From positions 70,105,190 to 70,169,189 of the forward strand of contig NC_066317.1 in assembly GCF_022539315.1 (NCBI RefSeq): DNA of 64,000 nucleotides, written 5' to 3'. Both the position numbers and the translations under genes were made by a program. Below the pieces are notes generated by a model. That model ran no database searches. It was not told the DNA's origin and saw nothing but the letters and a program-made list of their open reading frames with translations. The DNA comes from Serinus canaria (Eukaryota > Chordata > Aves > Passeriformes > Fringillidae). Of this stretch, positions 22,255-33,912 are shown piece after piece. Position 1 is the first letter of the stretch, and each line of letters begins with the position of its first letter.

Positions 22255-22592
22255 ATGTCCAACCTGGAGAAGGGAAAAATTCTGGGAAAACTCTGAGAGC
22301 TGGGAGGGGCTCCAGGAGAGCTGGAGAGGGACTGGGGACAAGGGACAGAGGGACAGGAGCCGGGGAATGGCTGCCACTGGGAAAGGGGAGATTGGGCTGG
22401 GATCTTGGCAAGGAATTGCTGTCTGGGAGGGTGGGCAGGGGCTGGGCTGGAATTCCCAGATTTGCTGTGGCTGCCCCTGGATCCCTGGCAGTGCCCAAGG
22501 CCAGGCTGGATTCCCCTGGGCTGGTGGGAATTGTCAGGGTGGAACAGATGATCTTGAAGACCCCTTCCCACCCAAATCATTCCATGATTTTC
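22255..22592 (+). repeat. CR1 LINE, single 3' end
   Basis: Begins near GTCCAACCTGGAGAAGGGAA, continues with AGAGCTGGAGAGGGACTGGG, TGGCTGCCACTGGGAAAGGG and TTTGCTGTGGCTGCCCCTGG, and ends CCAAATCATTCCATGATTTT. It corresponds to module 2 of the dimers but stands alone. Confidence 0.92.
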
Positions 22593-24419
22593 TGTTCATC
22601 TCTTGCATCACTCCAGAGTCCTGGTCCATGATTGTCCACGTTCCCTTTGGAAGGAAAACGGTTATTCCTGATTTCTTTTTCAGGGGAAAATTCCAGGTGT
22701 TCCTTCCCAGCCCGCACCAGACACAGGTGTGGACACCCCACCCTGCCCAAGCCAATCCTCCAACCCGATCCATCTGGATTTCCCCATCCCACCTCTCACT
22801 TTCCAGCTTTTTCCCCCACATTTGGAGCTTCTCCCAGGACGTGCAACACCCTCAGTGCTGCAGAAACTCCTCGGTGGGAACCCTGTCAGAATTCCAGGAT
22901 CCGAGTTGTCCTGGTCCCTCCAGGAAACCACGAGGGATGAGTCAAGGTCATGGCCAGAGCAAGGATTTTGGGATGGAGATTCCGACAATCCAGCCCCGAG
23001 TGTAGGGCCTGACCACGGTGGTTATGGACCAGTCTGCACCAGACAGACCAGGGATGAGTCTCCTTCCCCTCCTGAATCCCACAAATCCCAAATTTCCAGC
23101 TTCCCTCCCACATTTGGGCTGCAGAACCTCCATGGGGTGCAGGCAAACCTCATTTCCCTGGCCAATTTTGTCTCTGTCACTCGCCCAGGGTTGCTCAACA
23201 AGCCCATGGCTTGGATCCAAGGTATCCGTGCCCCAAACCACCGGGAAAAGAGCTGGACTGGGTTTCCTCTCCCACATTTCCCAACCGGAGCAGTGAATCC
23301 CACCCTTGTCATGGGAAGGGAAGCGAAGCTGAGGCAACTTCAGAGAAGGAAAGTGGCCGGAGAGCCACAAAAAAGCTGTCCCCAGGGTGGATTGGGTCAT
23401 CCTAAAACAATCCGGGGGTTTCAGCTGGCAGGAGGGAGGGCCAGAGCCAGGAATTCTGGAAAAGCAGGATTTCTGGGATAAAGTGGGAATGAGATCGACC
23501 ACACACTCACCGTGCTCTGCTCTCTCCATGAACTTTGCCCTTGGAGGATCCAGGTGTGCTGGGTGTGCTGAGGGCTGATCCCGGTTTTTGTTAGTCCAGA
23601 CTGCTCAGACTCGCCTTGTTCTGGGTAAAGGATCCCAGTCCAAGGGGAAATGGATTCCAGGATGTGCTTCCTGGAGGTTTTTCCATGGTTGAAGTGTTTC
23701 CATGGGTCAGGCTGGAGAAAAGGAACTTCTGGTTGTCCACAATTCCCTGGTAGCAGGGAGGAGCTGGTGGGAATCGGGATTTACTCCTGGGGAATGGGGG
23801 CAGGATGGTTCCTTCCCAACATCCCAGCTGTCCCTTCCTTGGGAAGCCATTCCCACTTGTGAACACAAATTTAGGGAATGAGGGGAGAATCAACACATCC
23901 CCTTCATAGCCTCATTAATCCCAAAAAATAGATGTGGATCCAGGATTTTCCTGGACCCAAAGAAGCTCAAGTCCCAACCAACTATTTTTAGGAGCACATT
24001 TTATTTTTTGGTATTTCCTGGGAAAGATGGAAAACTTCCACTGTCCTGACAGGAGCCGGGTAGGCCTGGGAATCCAATCCTCTATTCCCTTCTTGTTTTC
24101 CAAGCCAATTCCAGGCTGTTCTTTCACTGACCAGATTGGCATCAGGAATAAATTCAGGAATATTCCTCTCCTCTGGAAAACAGCCAGGATTTGGGGGTTT
24201 CTTGTCCTCACGCATCCCAAAGGAAAAGAAAAAAATTCCTAGTGCTTCCATTCCTGGGGCAATGTCCTCAGCAAAAGTGAGGATTGTGCTCCAAGGGAAA
24301 GATTTCCAGCTCCAGGAGTGGATAAATAAATCCAAGGATGGCTGGGAGAAGAGACCATTCCCCCCCGGCTGCACCCTCCTGTCAGGGAATTTCATGGAGT
24401 ACCTGGGAATACTCTTGGA
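22593..24419. other. Unique DNA, nothing recognised
   Basis: No gene is recognised. A 250-codon plus-strand frame (22729-23481) shows no domain. CCCACATTTGG plus neighbours occurs twice, near 22813 and 23107. Confidence 0.5.
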
Positions 24420-24575
24420 GTATCCCTGGAATTGAGGGATTGGCTCTTGGACAATCCCTAAAATTGAGGGATTGGCTCATGGAATATCCCTAAAATTGAG
24501 GGATTGGCTCTTGCAGTATCCCTAGAATTGAGGGATTGGCTCTTGGAGAATCCCTGGAATTGAGGGATTGGCTCC
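24420..24575 (-). repeat. 32-33-bp minisatellite, locus 1 (in inverted arm A)
   Basis: About five units of GAGCCAATCCCTCAATT plus AGGGATTCTCCAA-like sequence, read on the minus strand. Units vary in a few bases (CTCCAA, CTGCAA, TTCCAT). The same unit recurs at 35265-35365 and 36212-36510 on the plus strand. Confidence 0.93.
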
Positions 24576-24649
24576 CAAAGTCCCAGTTCCACCAGCAGGG
24601 AGAATAAGAGGCTTCAAAGTGAGATCCCAAAAACCAACTTAGGGACAAA

Positions 24650-24770
24650 GGATCCACTTGGGATCACCATAAAAAGCACACAAAGGGCAGGGAAAATCCC
24701 TCAACACCAGGAAAAATTCTTCCCTGGGAGGGTGGGGAGGCCAAGGCACAGATTCCCAGGAATACTGAGT
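24650..24770 (+). repeat. CR1 fragment in opposite orientation inside arm A
   Basis: AAATCCCTCAACACCAGGAA, AATTCTTCCCTGGGAGGGTG and GGCCAAGGCACAGATTCCC match the CR1 'TTCTTCCCTGTGAGGGTGG...GGCAC' block on the plus strand, facing the minus-strand CR1 that follows. The arm is therefore a mosaic of two opposed CR1 pieces. Confidence 0.65.
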
Positions 24771-24824
24771 GCCACATCCAGAGAACTGGGTGTCACATCC
24801 AGAGAACTGAGTGCCACATCCTGG

Positions 24825-25215
24825 AGTTCCTTGGATGCCTGCAGGGATGGGGACTCCACCATTTCCTGGGCAATTCCAATGCCTGACCACCCTTTCCATG
24901 GAAAAATTCCTGCTGATGTTCAGCCTGAGCCTCCCCTGGCCCAGCCTGAGGCCATTCCCTCTTTTCCTGTTGTTCCCTGGGAGCAGATCCCAAATCCCCC
25001 TCCAGTCAGGGAATTTCAGAGAGGGAGAAGATCCCTGTGGATCCTCCTTTTTTCCAGGCTGAGTCCCTTTCCCAGCTCCCTCAGGAATTCTTCAGCCCCT
25101 TCCCAGCTCCATTTCTTTCCCTTGGAAACACTCCAGCCCCTCCATGAATTGAGGGGGCCCAGAGCTAGACACGGAATTCCCGGTGTGCCCAGCACAGAAG
25201 GACAATCCCTTTCCT
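24825..25215 (-). repeat. CR1 LINE fragment (minus strand)
   Basis: On the minus strand: CCGGGAATTCCGTGTCTAGC, GGAGCTGGGAAGGGGCTGAA, GGGACTCAGCCTGGAAAAAA, AGGGGAGGCTCAGGCTGAAC, TTCCATGGAAAGGGTGGTCA and GGAGTCCCCATCCCTGCAGG. This is the CR1 region just upstream of the 3' end. The part up to 25110 belongs to arm A. Confidence 0.88.
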
Positions 25216-26308
25216 AAGGATAAGACCAAGTGGAAATCCCTTTTAAACCTGGAGTTTGGAATTCCATCCTGCTTGTGGAATTCCAGCCCTTCATCCATGC
25301 TGCCTTTTCCGCAGCTCCAGGAATGAGCTCCAAGCCCTCATCACCTGTATCCAAAGTGTCCTGGAGTGATCCAAGGAAACCGAGAAGTTCAGACTTTATC
25401 GGAGCAAATTCCATGGGGTGGGAGATCTGAGGGACCAGGAACCAGAGGAAAAGGGAAAGGAAGCACTCAGACAGGAAGGATGCACAAAATCACCTCAGAA
25501 TTCCCTTCAGACAACTCCCAGGATCCCGAAAATTGTTGGAATTTGGAAAAAGCCTCCCCTCCTCTCAGTAAAACTGAAACCAGCTCCGAGGAGGCTGGAG
25601 GAGTTCGTGGCACAAATCCCGGGAAAGGGGGGGAAAATGCCATGGATGAACCACTGCCCTGAGTCACTCCGGTGACTCATGAGAGCAGAGCCGAGGTCAG
25701 GAATAACGAAGGAAAAGCTGCCACCTTTCCCTGCTCCTTTTCCCTGGGTCTGGTATCCACAGTGTTGAGCATTCCCAGGATTTCTCCCCTGGATGTGGCA
25801 TGAAACGGACACTGCAGGTGTTATTTCTGGACGCCTCAAGGAATTTTCTTCAGCATCCATGGAAAGAACTTCCCTGTCCTGTCTGCTCCTGCCATCGAAT
25901 CCCAAAAAATCCCAAATCCGTGGCACTTGGAGAAACCACCTGGGTTTGTGTCCCCAGTTTAGAGATGGTAAACTGAGGCATGGAGGAGGGGTTGACATGA
26001 TTGTGATCCACTGGAAAATCCAGGAATCCCACCTGGAATATTGTGGAATTTGGTCCCTGGAGCAGCTGCTGGAAGTGCCTTCGGATGGTGCTGCAGTGTT
26101 CTGGGAATATTACTGGGATTAGTGCATCCCACATGCCTGGAAAAGAGGAATTCCAGCAAATTGGCTCAATCCGCTGCTCTGCACCTCCCACCACAGCACA
26201 GAATTCCCAGGATCTTCCATTGCTCCAAAACCATTCCCGTGTGGGTGCCTCGGGTATCCCATGGCATCTTGGCCGTGCACAGGGAATGGGATTGCGCCCC
26301 TCATTATC
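25216..26308. other. Unique DNA, nothing recognised
   Basis: No gene or repeat recognised; frames below 165 codons without features. Confidence 0.5.
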
Positions 26309-26410
26309 AGCATGGAATTATGGAATCATGGGATCCCAGAATATCTTGGGAGGACGCGATCCATGGGGATCACTGGAGTCCAGCTCCTGGCAAAAACACC
26401 CAGGGATTGA
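26309..26410 (-). repeat. CR1 LINE, degraded 3' end (minus strand)
   Basis: GGAATTATGGAATCATGGGA, CCCAGAATATCTTGGGAGGA, GGGATCACTGGAGTCCAGCT are the reverse of a CR1 end of the same type as the one at 63.8 kb (GGAATATCCTGAGCGGGAAGG). Confidence 0.75.
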
Positions 26411-27424
26411 GGGATCAAAACCTTCCCAGGATGAGAAGAAAGGACAAAGAAGGAATGATACCACTTCCTGAACTATTCCCAAACATGGATCTCATCCAGC
26501 CATTTCCCTAGGGAAGGTTTGCAGGGAAGGGAGGTTTGTGCTCCGAGGTGGGAGCTGAGGAGATCCCAACCACAGTCAGGGAGATTCCAGGAAAATCTTC
26601 CCTCGGGTCACTGGCTGTAAACGGAAGGAAAATCCCTTCATCCATCAAAACCTTCCCATGGACACTTTTCCCACGGAGCTCCTGGAAAAACCCCTCCCTC
26701 CTTTCCTTCTCCTTCCCCTCATCCCAGTGGCTCAAGGGCTGAGGGAATAAACCCCATTCCAGCCAATCCATGAGTTTACGTTCCTCCTATTCCATATTTT
26801 GTGCCTTAACATTGTTCCCGTTCCAAGGAAGAAGTCACAACTTCTGCTCCGTGGATTTGCCAATCCAGGGAAAAAGAGAGAAACAGGAAAGTTCTTGTAG
26901 ATACCCCTTGTTCCCAAGGGAGATTCCGGGACTTTTTTTTTTTCTGGATAAAAGCTTTTCCAGGCCTCTGACCTTGGACTAAGCAGCTCTCCAGATGTTG
27001 GGACACGATGGCTCCAGCAGGTCCCGGCCTTCATGTGGCCACCCGGCTCCAGATGTTGGCCCAGAAAACTGCCTTTGGAGTCATCTCCTGGAGGAAAAGA
27101 GGGAATGGGTATGGATCGGGATGAGTCAGGCAGGGCGGGGAGCCGGAAAGGAAAGGAATGTGCCTCCAAAGCTGCTTTTATTGCCTTGGCACGTGGGCTT
27201 TGTCCTGGTTGGACACCCGGCGGGAAGTTCAGCCCTCCCGATGGATCTTGGGAAGTCCCTGTGGCCAGGAGCCTTTGGGCCAAAGGGTTTTGGGAACAAC
27301 ATTCCCTGGTTGCGTGGAGCTGGAAAAGCTACAAAGGTTTCCTCCCTTTGGCTCCCAGCTTCCAGATTGTTCCGGATGGGACGGACCCGGCCCAGGGATG
27401 GGGACAGGGTGAGAGGAAGCGGCC
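26411..27424. other. Unique DNA, nothing recognised
   Basis: No gene is recognised. The 313-codon frame from 26995 runs into the CR1 sequences that follow and is not a gene. Confidence 0.5.
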
Positions 27425-27940
27425 TCGAGTTGGACCAGGGGAGGTTTAGGTTGGATACTGGGGAAAATTTCTTCATGGAAAGGGATCTCCATGCCTGGCA
27501 CAGCTTCCCAGGACAGGGGGTGAGACCCTGTCTGTGGAGCTGTTCTGGAGCCAGGCTGGGAGAGCTGGGAATGTTCCCCTGGAGAATGGAAAAATCCAGG
27601 GAATCCTCAGAGTTCCTAAAACGGCTCCAGAAGAGCTGGAGAGGGACTGGGGACAAGGGACAGAGGGACAGGAGCCAGGGAATGGCTGCCACTGGGAAAG
27701 GGGAGATTGGGCTGGGATCTGGGCAAGGAATTGCTGTCTGGGAGGGTGGGCAGGGGCTGGGCTGGAATTCCCAGATTTGCTGTGGCTGCCCCTGGATCCC
27801 TGGCAGTGCCCAAGACCAGGTTGGACATTGGGACTTGGATCCACCTGGGACAGTGGGAGGTGTCCCTGCCATGGTTGGGGTTGGAACTGGATCATCTTTA
27901 ATTCCCTTCCCACCCAACCTATTCCATGATCCTTAAATTC
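27425..27940 (+). repeat. Composite CR1: two fragments joined
   Basis: The first piece (27425-27525) has CCAGGGGAGGTTTAGGTTGG and AAATTTCTTCATGGAAAGGG. At about 27530 it switches to GTTCTGGAGCCAGGCTGGGA, the start of module 2 as in the dimers, and continues through AAAATCCAGGGAATCCTCAG to the tail CCTATTCCATGATCCTTAAA. The upstream partner differs from the dimers at 12.1, 36.8, 40.7, 52.9 and 61.0 kb. Confidence 0.82.
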
Positions 27941-30667
27941 TCCAGAGGCCATCCTGCTTTTCCCTGTTCCAGGTTGGGTATCGCACCTCGGCCTGGATTT
28001 CTTGGGAATGTGTGAAAGCACTGAAGTTTTAGTTGATTTTCTGTTCCTGATTTTCCCCTTGGAACAGCAATGGAAATATCCCGGTGCCAGCTCCAGGTTA
28101 AAAATAGAGGGCCGGGATGTATGGAAAAGAGTTCATGACCCTACTGGGACAATTCCAACCCTGGGCAGGTTTGGAATTACAGGGAACAGCCTGAAATTTT
28201 CCTGGTTTTTATTGGCATAAAGGCAGCGAGTTCTATTTATAAAGGAGGAAAAAAAAAATAGAAGGGAGGGAAGGAAAAGAGGGAAAAAGGGAGACGTGGA
28301 GCTCCCCGCCGTGTCCCGGGTGGAATCGGTCACACCGAGGTCACACGCTGGTGGCCAGGACGGGCCGAGCTTTTCCTGCCTGCTGGAAAAGTCTGGTTTG
28401 GAGGTGGGAATATCCAAGCACCAGGCTCTGGAATTCCTGTCTGGAATTCCAGCTCCCTGCACTTCCAGATTGTTCTGAGGTGGTGGCACATCTCATGGAG
28501 ACCCTGCTGTCACCCCCACATCAGGCTCTGCTCCTCTAAATCACCCAGCCGGGAAAACTTTGCATCCCAGTTCCTGGATTGTTCCCATCCCAGTCTCTCC
28601 CAGGGCATTCCAGGGTTTTCCTGGCTGGCAGAGACGTGATCCAATGTCTGGGATTGGATCCTGCACCCACAGAGGGATCCAGGAGCTCCTGGGAAGCAAA
28701 GACATGGAGCAGAATACCTGGGATGTGCTTGGACAGAGGTGGATCAGTCCAAGATCCACTTCCCAGGTATCCATGGGGAGATCAAATCCCTTTTCCATGT
28801 GCCAGAGGTGTCTTCCAACCCCTGAGAGTGGGAATCCTGTTCACAAGATAAAATATTCCTTTCTCCTGGCATTTCCAGTCACCCCATTTGGCTCCAGAGC
28901 TTTTCCCAAGGCACTGGAGATTTGTGGAGATGGAAAAACAGAGGAACAACTGGATTTTCTTGGGATCCAGGGGCTTCCTCCAGAAATGGGAGATGGTTCT
29001 TCCTCTTGGATATTATCTTGGATTTTTTTTTTTCCTCAAGACACCACAAAGCAACCAAGGAAGGCTCAATCCATGGGAGACTCCACATCCATATTTTCCT
29101 GAAATTCCAGCTGGGATCTGGTTGTCCGGAGCTGGCTTGACCCATCCTTGACTGGTTTTACCTCCAGGCCAACCACAAGCTCACCAGATATTTGTCATTT
29201 CTTTCCATCCTTTCCAAAATTTCCCGGGATTTCCGGTGCCCCGTGGCTCCGAGGGTGGAGAATGTGGCAGTGAGGGGCTGAAGTGTCCTACATCCTCCTG
29301 AGTCACCGGGAATTTCCTGGAGCCCCCTGAAATATGGTCCGGATTGCCCGTGGTCTCCCAAGGGAAGCATTAAAAAATAAAGGGGAGAAAAAGGGAAAGA
29401 AGAAGAAAAAATTTTGGAGAAATATTTCCCATCCCAAGCCAAGGAGAGGGAGAGGGAAATTCCCCTGGTGGGTGTCAGGTTTTGGTTGCAAAATGAAAAC
29501 AAGCGGGAGCTTCAGGGACACCTCGGCCTTCCTGTGACTTTTCCTTGGAAAATTTCTTCCAGGCAGGGTGGCAGGGACAGCACTCGGCTGCCCGGGAACG
29601 CCCATTTCCGTGGGATTGTCCCTCGGAATCAGCAGTGCAGAAGAAATCCAGGAGATCTTCCAGTTTGTTCTCTGCTCCCATTTTCCCTTGGATATTTTTG
29701 GGAGATCCAGCATCCTCCTAAAGCTTGGAGTGATGGAGATTCCAGCTTTTCTTCCCAAGGGAGCTTTGCTTCCTTCACCTCAGGAAAGTGAACCTTAATT
29801 CCAACCTCAGTTTCCTCTGGAAAACTTTTGGACAAAAATTATTTCCTTTTTCTGTGTAATTCTGATTGGCTTTTCCTTCGCCCATTTTTTCGGACTCATC
29901 CAAGTTTTACTTCTGTGTCATCTCTTCAATCATCCCACTCATGTTCCAAGAGAAATCTCCAGATTATCCATAAATTTCTTGCCATGGTTTAGCCAATCCT
30001 GAACTATTTAATTCCATTGGAAGCCTCTTTTCCTAATCCTATTTCTATACAACAGCGGGAATTTCTTTGTTTGGGATCAATTTGTAATCCATCATTTCTC
30101 CCTCCAAAGATCCAGAGTTCTTCTCCAGCTGAGATTTATCCAGGCAATGAATCTTCCTCAAAAATAGTCCCTGCACGTGATTCCTTGAAATATTCCCTGC
30201 TTTTTCCATCCAGGTTTTTACTGCTTGGCTACGGATTCGCTGCCTGGGCCAGGAGAGGCACAAATTTGGCTCCCAAATTTTCCAGGTTCTGTGGCTTCTC
30301 CTAAAAAAAAAAAAAAAAACCTGCTCAAAATGAGCGGAGCAATCCATCCTTTGTGGGGGGCTGATATTCCAGGTGGAATAGCATCATCATTCCCAAGTTT
30401 CCTTCACTTTACTCAGATGGGATTTGCCATAAAAATGTGAATTCAGCTTCGCGTTTGGATTCTGTGTGATCTATCCATCAATAAATGGTTCTTTTCCTGC
30501 AAGGAACCTCCTCTGATCCAAAGGGAATGCTCATCCACAGGGAAAAATTCCTTTCCACTGGGAAGTACCAGGCTGGACACGGGGAATATCCGAACATGCT
30601 CAGGGAAATGCTGGAAAGATTCCCTGTGTGAGGGTGGGGGGTTGCAAGAAGTCACCCGTGGAAAAAC
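27941..30667. other. Unique DNA, nothing recognised
   Basis: About 2.7 kb without gene or transposon. Purine-rich stretches lie at 28240-28290 and 29365-29415, and an A(18) run lies at 30302-30319. No retroposon body precedes the A-run. Confidence 0.5.
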
Positions 30668-30860
30668 AGGGAATCATGGAATGGTTTGGGTGGGAAGGGA
30701 CCTCAGGGATCATCCCAACTCTCCTTCCATGAACAGGGATGCCACTCGCTCTCCCAGGTTGTTCCAAATCCTTGGACATTTCCAGGGATGGAGCAGCCAG
30801 GACCTCTCCAGGCCACACCTTGGCACGGGGGCAAATTCCCAAAGGGTTTTCCTGCTGGTG
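30668..30860 (-). repeat. CR1 LINE, 3' end (minus strand)
   Basis: GGGAATCATGGAATGGTTTG, GGTGGGAAGGGACCTCAGGG, CTCTCCCAGGTTGTTCCAAA, TCCTTGGACATTTCCAGGGA are the reverse of a CR1 3' end. The upstream CR1 blocks become blurred past 30850. Confidence 0.87.
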
Positions 30861-31249
30861 GCAGCCCAGGAGCAGCAGTGACCCTGCTTGGACTCCTGCG
30901 TTCCCGAGAGGAATGTGGAAAACTCTCCTTAGGAAGGAAACACCTTTTCCCTCGGAGACAGAGCCCTCCCAGGTCCCAGAATCCCCCTCCACCACACCCA
31001 CACCACTTTCACGGAGCCTTTTCCCCTTGCCCGCTTCCCAAAAAACATCCCAGTAGCCAAACCCCCAAATCCCGGAGCCGGCCGCGCTGCCGTGCGTATT
31101 CCAAGATGTTTGTGGAGTTAAATCCCAACAAAAAACCTCCCCTACCTTCCAAAGGCCATCCCCAAGTTAAAAACAGATGGAAAAGGCTGGCAGCAGAGGG
31201 ATGGCTTTTCTTTAATCCCTTTTTTCTTCTTTTTTTTTTCCATGAATGA
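30861..31249. other. Unique DNA, nothing recognised
   Basis: No gene recognised; contains a T-rich run at 31210-31240. Confidence 0.45.
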
Positions 31250-31450
31250 TTCAGAAGGCCAGGAACAGCGGCCTAAGCCTGGCTTAGGCCCAGCACATCC
31301 TGTTGAGTCATGGCTGATGTCTGCACTCTAAGCTTGGCCTTGTTAGGACTTGTCAGCCAGGCCTGGCTCCCAAAATATCCCCCGGCCTGCCCTGGCCCAG
31401 GAATTCCACAATAAATCCTCACCCCAGGCACGGCCAGGAGCGTGAGGGAG
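31250..31450. promoter_or_regulatory. Candidate regulatory block with palindrome and AP-1 site
   Basis: GGCCTAAGC, CTG, GCTTAGGCC at 31270-31290 is a perfect dyad with 9-bp arms. TGAGTCA, the AP-1 consensus, lies 14 bp downstream at 31304-31310. The block has no repeat signature. Binding is predicted by motif only. Confidence 0.28.
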
Positions 31451-33159
31451 GTCTCGGGAGGGCCAAAGGCCACGGATGGGAGGCAGGAAAACACATGGAT
31501 CATTCCTTATCCTTTCGCCTGTTCTCACTTTTGCAAGAACAAAAAAAGAAACGGCGAAGAAAATGTTGGTTCAGCCAGAAAAAGAGACTTTGAAGCCCCG
31601 GCATGCCCCGTTCCAGGCCTGCCACTGATTTTTTTTTTTTTTCCCCTCAGGATAACAGCAGGAATTTTATCTGCCACTGGGTGATACTCTCTGCCCACGG
31701 ACACCTCGGGAATTAGGGAATGCTGGGGATGGTGATTAATTAAAATCCATCAGATTCTGGAGGGTGTTTAAGTGGCTCTTGACCTTCAATGTGGTCATTT
31801 GCTGATCCTGAAAGAATTCCCAGCGGCAGGAAAAGGCCCCTATCCAGCCAATCCAGGCCTTTCTCTGGCAACGTTTCCCATTCTCAGCTACGTTTTTGGA
31901 AATTCTCAACAGTCAGTGAATTTTCCTGCCTGTCTCCCTGCAGAGATCCCACATTTCACCCTGACCTTGATGGACAGATAAGGATCCAAACAGGAGAACG
32001 TGGGGATGAGCTGAGCTTTAGATTCCCACTGGAAAACCTCCACGTGGACCCTCCCCACTTCCCAAAATCCCCAGATGGAGGATTTGGTTTGCCCCGGGTT
32101 ATCGAGATAAAGCACATTTCCCACTGCAGATCCAGCCTGGAGATCAAAACCTTCCCAAAAATGCAGGAACGTTCCGATTTTGCGGCTTTGGTTCCAATCC
32201 ACATCCAGCTTTCAAAGGGAAGATGAAGGGAGATCGCTCCGAGATAGCAGCAGATCCAGGGATTTTTCCAGGCCTCTCCTGTTTTTTGGGCAGTAGCTGA
32301 AAGCCTCCGAAATTTCCCTCTCAAAGCTCCGGAGCACTTAGTACTTGGAAATTTTTTCCCGGTGAAACTCTGGGAGCTTGGCCACCGCTTTCGGCCGAGC
32401 TTGGATTCCCTCCTAAACATTTAATCCTCCAGATGGGGAAAGGATTTTTTCCCTGATTTTTTTTTTTCTTTTTTTTTATGGAGGAGGTGGGGAAATGGAA
32501 AGGAATCACTTGGGAGCTGCTCATCCCGGGCCAAAGCACGGTCAAGGAGAACTCCCGAATTCCTGGTGCTCAGCCCTGGGCTTGGACCTGGTGCCTCAGT
32601 TTTCCTGGAGGAGAGGACTCCAGAGGCCACACACGGAGCGTGTTCCTGCTCTCTTTTCCCCGCTTTCCTGGATCCAGGAGAATCCCAGGCCTCCTGTGCC
32701 TTCCCCAGGGTGCAATCCAGCCCTTGGGAATGTGCACCAGGACAAAAAAGTGTCCTCGGATTCTTTTGGAGCATCCCTTTGTTTTTTTTTTTTTCCCGAA
32801 TAAAACACAAAATTGGGATGCACTGGGATCAAAATGGGTTGGAACTCACATCCAAACTGGCTTTTTTCTGGAGAAACTCCAAAGTGATGGATGAGATTCC
32901 AAAAGCCCAGCGTGCTCCCTGTTTTCCAATCCCAAAATTGTTTTCTGGAGGTGCCCAATCCCTGCTCCATCCATCAGGAAAATCTGGGGAGAGCCAAACA
33001 CCAATTTAAGCATTCCAGACAAGCCCTGGGAGAGGTGGGATGAATCCATAGACTAAAAATAGGGATGTGGATGCAGCCCAGTCCTTCCCTGGGAATTTGG
33101 GAGAGAGGGAGAGCCCAGGCACAGAAATCCCTGAATTATTTTGATCCATTCATCACAAA
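31451..33159. other. Unique DNA, nothing recognised
   Basis: T-rich runs at 31629-31643, 32458-32478 and 32779-32793. No gene or CR1 seen. Confidence 0.5.
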
Positions 33160-33250
33160 ATCCTGGAATAATTTGGGTTGGAAGGGAACTTTAAAGGTCT
33201 CATAATCCGAAACCCCTGCCGTGAGCAGGGATAAGATTCCCAAATGTGCC
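33160..33250 (-). repeat. CR1 LINE tail (minus strand)
   Basis: ATCCTGGAATAATTTGGGTT, GGAAGGGAACTTTAAAGGTC and ATAATCCGAAACCCCTGCC are the reverse of the last 80 bp of a CR1. Confidence 0.78.
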
Positions 33251-33494
33251 TTAAATCCCATAAGAAGGAACCTCTGGAATACTCCAGTTATTTAGGAGCA
33301 GGGAAGAGAAAGTCCTTGTGGATCAGGCTTTATCCCAGCCATGCTCCAGGAAATTTTTGGGAACAAAAGCAGCTTGCACATTTAGGATCCTAATAATGAA
33401 CCTTCAGATCTCTCTTCCAGGTGTCCCTGGATCCCAGTGGGATCTGCATCCATGGAATGCGGAGTTGAATCCATTTGGGAAGGGGAAACAGTGC

Positions 33495-33675
33495 TGCAGA
33501 ATTCTGGAATGGTTTGGGTGGGAAAGGACCTTAAAGCTCCTCTCATTCCATGCTCAGGGACACTTCCCACTATCCCAGCTTTCTCCAATCCCCAGAGTCC
33601 AACCTGGCTTTGGACACTTCCAGGGATCCAGGGGCAGCCAGGGCAAATCTGGGAAACTTTTGGAATTTCTTGGGA
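33495..33675 (-). repeat. CR1 LINE, 3' end (minus strand)
   Basis: AATTCTGGAATGGTTTGGGT, GGGAAAGGACCTTAAAGCTC, GGACACTTCCCACTATCCCA, TGGACACTTCCAGGGATCCA and GGCAGCCAGGGCAAATCTGG occur in reversed CR1 order. Confidence 0.88.
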
Positions 33676-33754
33676 GTTGCCTTCCTCCGCAGCAATTTTC
33701 CTTGGATCTGTGTTCCATTTTAACCTCTTCCCGCCAGTAGCTCCTGTGGGATCG

Positions 33755-33912
33755 AGATATTTGATGGATATTATTTATATTTTATAGATATTTATATTGC
33801 ATGGACATTTTATTTTTTGTATGTTTCTATTGTATGGATATTTATATTTTTAATATATTTCTATTCCATGGATATTTCTATCCCATGGATATTTATATTT
33901 TATGGATATTTT
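33755..33912. repeat. AT-rich minisatellite, about 20-bp units
   Basis: Variants of ATGGATATTTATATTTT recur about seven times (for example 33835, 33870, 33888). Units differ in length from 17 to 24 bp. Confidence 0.85.

Larger units (their letters stand above)
24420..25110 (-). repeat. Inverted duplication arm A
   Basis: Reverse-complement reading matches 34776-35364 almost base for base. From the minus-strand start it holds part of a CR1, then GTATTCCTGGGAATCTGTGC, GTTTTTGGGATCTCACTTTG and the 33-bp minisatellite. Arm A has two more 21-bp units (GATGTGGCACTCAGTTCTCT near 24770-24820) and about two more minisatellite units than arm B. Outside these limits the two CR1 sequences diverge clearly. 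Confidence 0.9.

Noticed and set aside
22729..23481. 250-codon plus-strand frame
   Set aside because: P/S-rich text with no recognisable domain, no splice-site context and an overlapping open frame on the minus strand.
30302..30319. Poly-A tail of a processed pseudogene or SINE
   Set aside because: No gene-like or tRNA-derived body precedes the A(18) run, and no target-site duplication was seen. The same holds for the A(20) run at 62265.
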